The notes under the pieces: model-generated
The model's database searches: none
What the model was told of the DNA's origin: nothing
Seen by the model: the letters and a program-made list of their open reading frames with translations, nothing else
Shown: piece by piece, positions 5,193-7,531 of the stretch
Numbering within the stretch: the stretch's first letter is position 1
Layout: the number at the start of each line of letters is the position of its first letter
Made by a program: the position numbers and the translations under genes
Assembly (NCBI GenBank): GCA_947167435.1
Contig: CAMVIC010000070.1
Coordinates: forward strand, 1-7,531
Reading direction: 5' to 3'
Length of the DNA stretch: 7,531 nt
DNA from: an uncultured Clostridia bacterium
GTDB lineage: Bacteria > Bacillota_A > Clostridia > Oscillospirales > Oscillospiraceae

Positions 5193-5417
5193 CAGGCAAG
5201 TTGTTTTTTCCAGCCTGCAATCGCTTCCTGAAAAAAGAAAAGGCACAAAGGTGAGCTCATCCTTCTCTCGCCTCTGCGCCTTTCTTCGGTTGTATGCTCT
5301 GGGGTTTTCCGTTCTCCGTGTAACCGGACTTAAGCCGCCCCAGCTGCCCCTTCTTGCCTGGTTCAGCTCCCGCTTCTTTTTCTTGGAGAGCTTATCCTGC
5401 GGAATGTATTTCTCCAT
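5190..5417 (-). CDS. Small basic conserved hypothetical protein
   Basis: A 75-aa protein, strongly basic: it opens MEKYIPQDKLSKKKKREL and continues ARRGSWGGLSPVTRRTENPRAYNRRKAQR. This pattern (YxPxxKLSKKxxR, W, NPVTR-like, NPKAYNRKKA) is one I recall as a short uncharacterised family in Clostridia; no function is known to me. The Lys/Arg content suggests binding to nucleic acid or the ribosome (inference). The last ~20 residues (VPFLFSGSDCRLEKTTCL) look less conserved. The start at 5417 has GGGAGG (minus strand, 7-base spacer); upstream in-frame codons read through the 5466-5497 terminator and are excluded. No clear promoter was found between that terminator and the start. Confidence 0.75.
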   Translation of the reverse strand: MEKYIPQDKLSKKKKRELNQARRGSWGGLSPVTRRTENPRAYNRRKAQRREKDELTFVPFLFSGSDCRLEKTTCL

Positions 5418-5465
5418 GTTCAATCCTCCCTTTCTGTCTTTCCTGATGCTTTGACGATTATTCTG

Positions 5466-5497
5466 GGAAAAAGTGCCCATATGCGGACACTTTTTCC
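5466..5497. terminator. Bidirectional intrinsic terminator
   Basis: Stem GGAAAAAGTG (5466-5475) / CACTTTTTCC (5488-5497) with a further CC/GG pair (5477-5478 / 5485-5486) above a mismatch and a 6-base loop. The A5/T5 runs make it near-symmetric. It ends the minus-strand SGNH/GNAT unit and separates it from the 75-aa protein gene. The remaining 5498-5560 shows nothing recognisable. Confidence 0.75.
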
Positions 5498-5560
5498 GCC
5501 GTCTCCCATTTTGCAGGCAGCATTCCTCGTCACCGCACATTCCCGCCGGGTACGATGCTT

Positions 5561-6301
5561 TCAGCGTCTTTGTGCTCCGATTTCGATCCAGGCCGGGAAA
5601 AAGCCAGCGTTCAGGGCGATGTTCCAGGAGTGGTAATTGGCGATGTCTGTGCCGTAAAAGGGGATATCGCCCTGCTCCTCAATCCGCGCTTTCAGCAGCT
5701 GAACCAGATAAGTTCCCAGCCCGCGGGAACGGTACTCCGGCAGTACGTCGATGCCGATCTGGAGCCAATGGGGCGCATCCTCCGAGCAGCCCGCCATCGC
5801 CATGATGCGCTCCCCGTCCATTGCGCAGACCACCATGGTATCCGGCCGCTCTGGCTGATACCGGGGACAGATGGCGTTGGGGAAGCGGGCGTCCCCGTAA
5901 AAGCCCCGGATTTCCTCTCCCAGATACCAGCGCACCGGTATCTTTTGCCGAAGAGGCCGGTTCTGTCCCGAGAGAAACATATGATGGGTCGCCGTCAGAG
6001 TATATCCCTGCTTTTCCAGTTCCCCCTCCAGCAGAAGAAGACTGGGCTGCTCAAACAGGCGAAAGCCCGGCTGCTTCTCTAAAAAGCTGCTCAGAAACGG
6101 GTGCAGGCAGGGTGCAGCCGTCGCCACCGCGTTGCCGCCGCAGCTGACCATGTGGAAAAAGTACTGCTTCTCCCCATAGTGCCGCCCCCGAATCGGGGCA
6201 GCTTCGGTCAGAATGTTCTCCCGGCGCGCAAAGGCGTCCGGTGCGCAGTTATACTCCCCTGCCAGCAGCTCATACAGGGCTGAAGTCGCTTCTCTTCTCA
6301 T
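5561..6301 (-). CDS. GNAT family N-acetyltransferase (two-part)
   Basis: A 246-aa acyl-CoA N-acyltransferase of unknown substrate. The catalytic GNAT lobe is C-terminal: QIGIDVLPEYRSRGLGTYLV (181-200) holds motif A with the RSRGLG pyrophosphate loop (191-196), and NYHSWNIALNAGF (222-234) is the motif B Asn-x-x-Ser/Ala-GF element. The first ~110 residues form a separate N-terminal lobe (a Cys/Gly stretch near 54-65, a Leu-rich stretch at 87-94) without a GNAT signature, possibly a degenerate second lobe. The start at 6301 has GGGAGGG with a 7-base spacer. It is co-transcribed 13 bases downstream of the SGNH fragment and probably relies on that gene's promoter, since none is seen closer. Confidence 0.88.
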   Translation of the reverse strand: MRREATSALYELLAGEYNCAPDAFARRENILTEAAPIRGRHYGEKQYFFHMVSCGGNAVATAAPCLHPFLSSFLEKQPGFRLFEQPSLLLLEGELEKQGYTLTATHHMFLSGQNRPLRQKIPVRWYLGEEIRGFYGDARFPNAICPRYQPERPDTMVVCAMDGERIMAMAGCSEDAPHWLQIGIDVLPEYRSRGLGTYLVQLLKARIEEQGDIPFYGTDIANYHSWNIALNAGFFPAWIEIGAQRR

Positions 6302-6314
6302 AAGCCGCCCTCCC

Positions 6315-6536
6315 TCAGTTTTTCAGCCGCTGCGCGGCGCAGTATTCATATCCGCCGTACAGCAGGGCAAAGCGCAAAGAGAAGTACTCCTCCCTGTGCC
6401 AGGCGAGAGAGCGTCCGGAATAGGCCAGCATGGTCACCTCCGGCCGCTCTCCGCTCATTTCCCCGCACATGTCGGCAAATAGCCGCGGCATATCGTTGAA
6501 GTAAGTGTGGCTGTTGCCCAGAAACAAAACACGCAT
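6315..6536 (-). pseudogene. Truncated SGNH/GDSL hydrolase (N-terminal fragment)
   Basis: A 73-aa ORF matching only the beginning of SGNH esterases. MRVLFLGNSHTYFNDMPRLF carries block I with the GNSH nucleophile Ser, and LLYGGYEYCAAQ corresponds to the segment just before block III (families usually run on as YDYVxxQxxxHPF). The ORF then ends RLKN-stop. Full members are about 200-260 aa, and the catalytic Asp/His block is absent, so hydrolase activity is not expected. The missing part is not in another frame, because the next gene starts 13 bases later; a deletion is therefore more likely than a frameshift. Promoter, AAAGGAG Shine-Dalgarno and start are intact, so the stub may still be translated and may couple expression of the GNAT gene. 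An alternative is a genuine short derived protein. The upstream in-frame ATG at 6569 lies before the predicted transcription start. Confidence 0.7.
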
Positions 6537-6557
6537 CCTGTTCTCTCCTTTTCTCTG

Positions 6558-6586
6558 ACTATACTCCAAGCACGGCTTTTTCGCAA
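6558..6586 (-). promoter_or_regulatory. Promoter of the SGNH-fragment / GNAT unit
   Basis: Minus-strand TTGCGA (6581-6586), a 17-base spacer and TATAGT (6558-6563); good sigma-A type match. Transcription would begin near 6551, about 15 bases before the SGNH start at 6536. Confidence 0.75.
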
Positions 6587-6605
6587 TCTCTGCGGAAGTT
6601 TATTG

Positions 6606-6633
6606 TTGCAATAATCCTGAAAAATGATATAGT
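6606..6633 (+). promoter_or_regulatory. Promoter of the D,D-carboxypeptidase gene
   Basis: TTGCAA (6606-6611), a 16-base spacer and an extended -10 TGATATAGT (hexamer 6628-6633). The -35 lies inside a palindrome TTATTG-TTG-CAATAA (6600-6614). A second palindrome GTAAC-ATA-GTTAC (6632-6644) starts in the -10 and covers the predicted start site, so repressor control is possible. It is divergent from the 6558-6586 promoter. Confidence 0.7.
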
Positions 6634-6680
6634 AACATAGTTACCGGATCATTTACCTGCGTATATGAAAGGAGCGCCAT

Positions 6681-7531
6681 ATGACACGAAGCCGGGGGCT
6701 GCTCTCCCTCTTTCTCATTCTGCTTCTTCTGCTGAGCATACCGGTCTCCGCCTCTGCGGAGCTTCCCAAAACCTACTCGCTCAACCTGCAGATCGGCGAA
6801 GATCGGCAGGCCTCTGTCTGGGCCATTGACGAGTCCTACGAGAACAACATTTATCTTTCTCTCACGGATCTGTCCGCCGCACTCAACGGCACAGCCAAGC
6901 AATTTCGCCTGGAGTATCACAACAACCAGTCGGACGGGGAATACTACGCCATCACCACCGGACAGTCCTCATCCGCCCCACTGAAAGAGGCGGTAGCCTC
7001 TCCGGTCAAGGCAGCGCCCTCCCCCCTGGCACTCAGCCGCAAGCGGCTTTTCTTCAACGGCACCGATCGCCGCTACTACACCTATCAGGCGGGCACCGAT
7101 CTGTTCATGAGCCTGGCGGATATCCAGCTGATGCTGAACCTGTCTGTCACCTATGTGTCTCCCACCTTTCTGAAAATCGATCCCAACGGCAGCTTCCGGG
7201 CCAATCTGGAGGAACTGCGCAATGCCGGCTATTTTGATGTGTTCAGCGGCATTGTAGTGGGTGACGCGGATACCGGCGACATTTTCTTTTCCCAGAACGG
7301 CAGCCGCTCCGTGCCCATAGCCAGTACCAGCAAGCTGATGAGCTATCTGCTGATTATGGAGGCGGTACAGGCGGGACAGATTCACCTGACGGACACAGTC
7401 CCCATCTCTGCCGCCGCAGCAGCTCTGTCCCGTTCCCCGGACGGTATGGTCACCCTGTACGAGGGCGGCACGGTTCCGCTGGAGGAACTGCTGGATGCCA
7501 TGCTTCTGGCCTCCAGCAATGAAAGCGCTCT
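6681..7531 (+). CDS. D-alanyl-D-alanine carboxypeptidase (peptidase S11), partial
   Basis: The first 283 residues of a secreted penicillin-binding protein that trims the terminal D-Ala from peptidoglycan stem peptides; it runs off the window edge. A signal peptide covers residues 1-26 (basic MTRSR, Leu-rich core, cleavage after SASA). Residues ~30-170 form an N-terminal region resembling a copper-amine-oxidase-like stalk domain, in two similar halves (IYLSLTDLSAALNG at 57-70; TDLFMSLADIQLMLNLSVTY at 139-158). The S11 catalytic domain begins near 185: PIASTSK (212-218) is the SxxK motif with nucleophile S215 and K218, and SSN (278-280) is the SxN motif. The KTG motif and any membrane anchor lie beyond the edge. 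The start has AAAGGAG (6668-6674) with a 6-base spacer. Family is firm; paralogue (DacA- versus DacF-like) is undetermined. Confidence 0.92.
   Translation, partial: MTRSRGLLSLFLILLLLLSIPVSASAELPKTYSLNLQIGEDRQASVWAIDESYENNIYLSLTDLSAALNGTAKQFRLEYHNNQSDGEYYAITTGQSSSAPLKEAVASPVKAAPSPLALSRKRLFFNGTDRRYYTYQAGTDLFMSLADIQLMLNLSVTYVSPTFLKIDPNGSFRANLEELRNAGYFDVFSGIVVGDADTGDIFFSQNGSRSVPIASTSKLMSYLLIMEAVQAGQIHLTDTVPISAAAAALSRSPDGMVTLYEGGTVPLEELLDAMLLASSNESA

Noticed and set aside
5555..6082. Plus-strand frames opposite the second GNAT gene
   Set aside because: No ribosome binding site or motif; the minus-strand frame carries RSRGLG and the NxxS-GF element.
6969..7385. Minus-strand 138-codon frame opposite the carboxypeptidase
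   Set aside because: It is antisense to the signal peptide/SxxK/SxN protein, which is open to the window edge.
1..7531. tRNA, rRNA or a known riboswitch
   Set aside because: No cloverleaf with a TTCGA-type arm, no rRNA signature and no recognised aptamer consensus was seen on either strand by eye.

Overview
The window reads as ordinary chromosome of a GC-rich (roughly high-50s percent) anaerobic Firmicute, most likely an Oscillospiraceae/Ruminococcaceae-type gut Clostridium. The basis is the strong AGGAGG-type ribosome binding sites, the protein families present (family 4 uracil-DNA glycosylase, DUF2156, DUF4250, a small Lys/Arg-rich SKKK protein, an S11 D,D-carboxypeptidase with a stalk domain) and the tightly packed short operons. 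The taxonomic call is inference; there is no rRNA or other marker in view.

Layout. Positions 1-2344 hold a compact plus-strand operon: the last 19 codons of an unidentified gene, a family 4 uracil-DNA glycosylase, a DUF2156 (LPG-synthase C-like) protein and a GNAT acetyltransferase, each touching or overlapping the next. Positions 2345-2646 are a roughly 300-base intergenic region with two tandem units. Each unit has a TTGAAAT box, a -10-like hexamer, an identical 19-base tract and a plus-strand intrinsic terminator. They look like a duplicated pair of small RNAs, and this is the most interesting signal here. Positions 2647-4242 hold a minus-strand intracellular GH13 alpha-amylase-family enzyme. 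Its start codon lies directly after a 19-bp hairpin plus T5 run that contains the Shine-Dalgarno sequence. Divergent from it, 4391-4945 encodes a small multi-pass membrane protein with a clear promoter. That gene converges on a minus-strand pair (a 75-aa basic protein and a DUF4250 protein) through a palindromic terminator that contains both stop codons. Positions 5561-6536 are a minus-strand unit made of a truncated SGNH-hydrolase fragment followed by a two-part GNAT protein. From a divergent promoter region, 6681 to the window end begins a secreted penicillin-binding protein / D-Ala-D-Ala carboxypeptidase that runs off the edge.

How the genes work together. No single pathway links the window. 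The left operon combines DNA repair with two acyltransferase-fold proteins. The amylase-family enzyme would act on imported malto-oligosaccharides in the cytoplasm. The right-hand gene acts on peptidoglycan outside the membrane. The unusual content is regulatory: candidate tandem small RNAs whose shared tract is exactly complementary to a Shine-Dalgarno/start-codon region, a start-site-sequestering hairpin on the amylase, and several shared or double-duty elements (stop codons in terminator stems, a stop codon used as the TGn of an extended -10).
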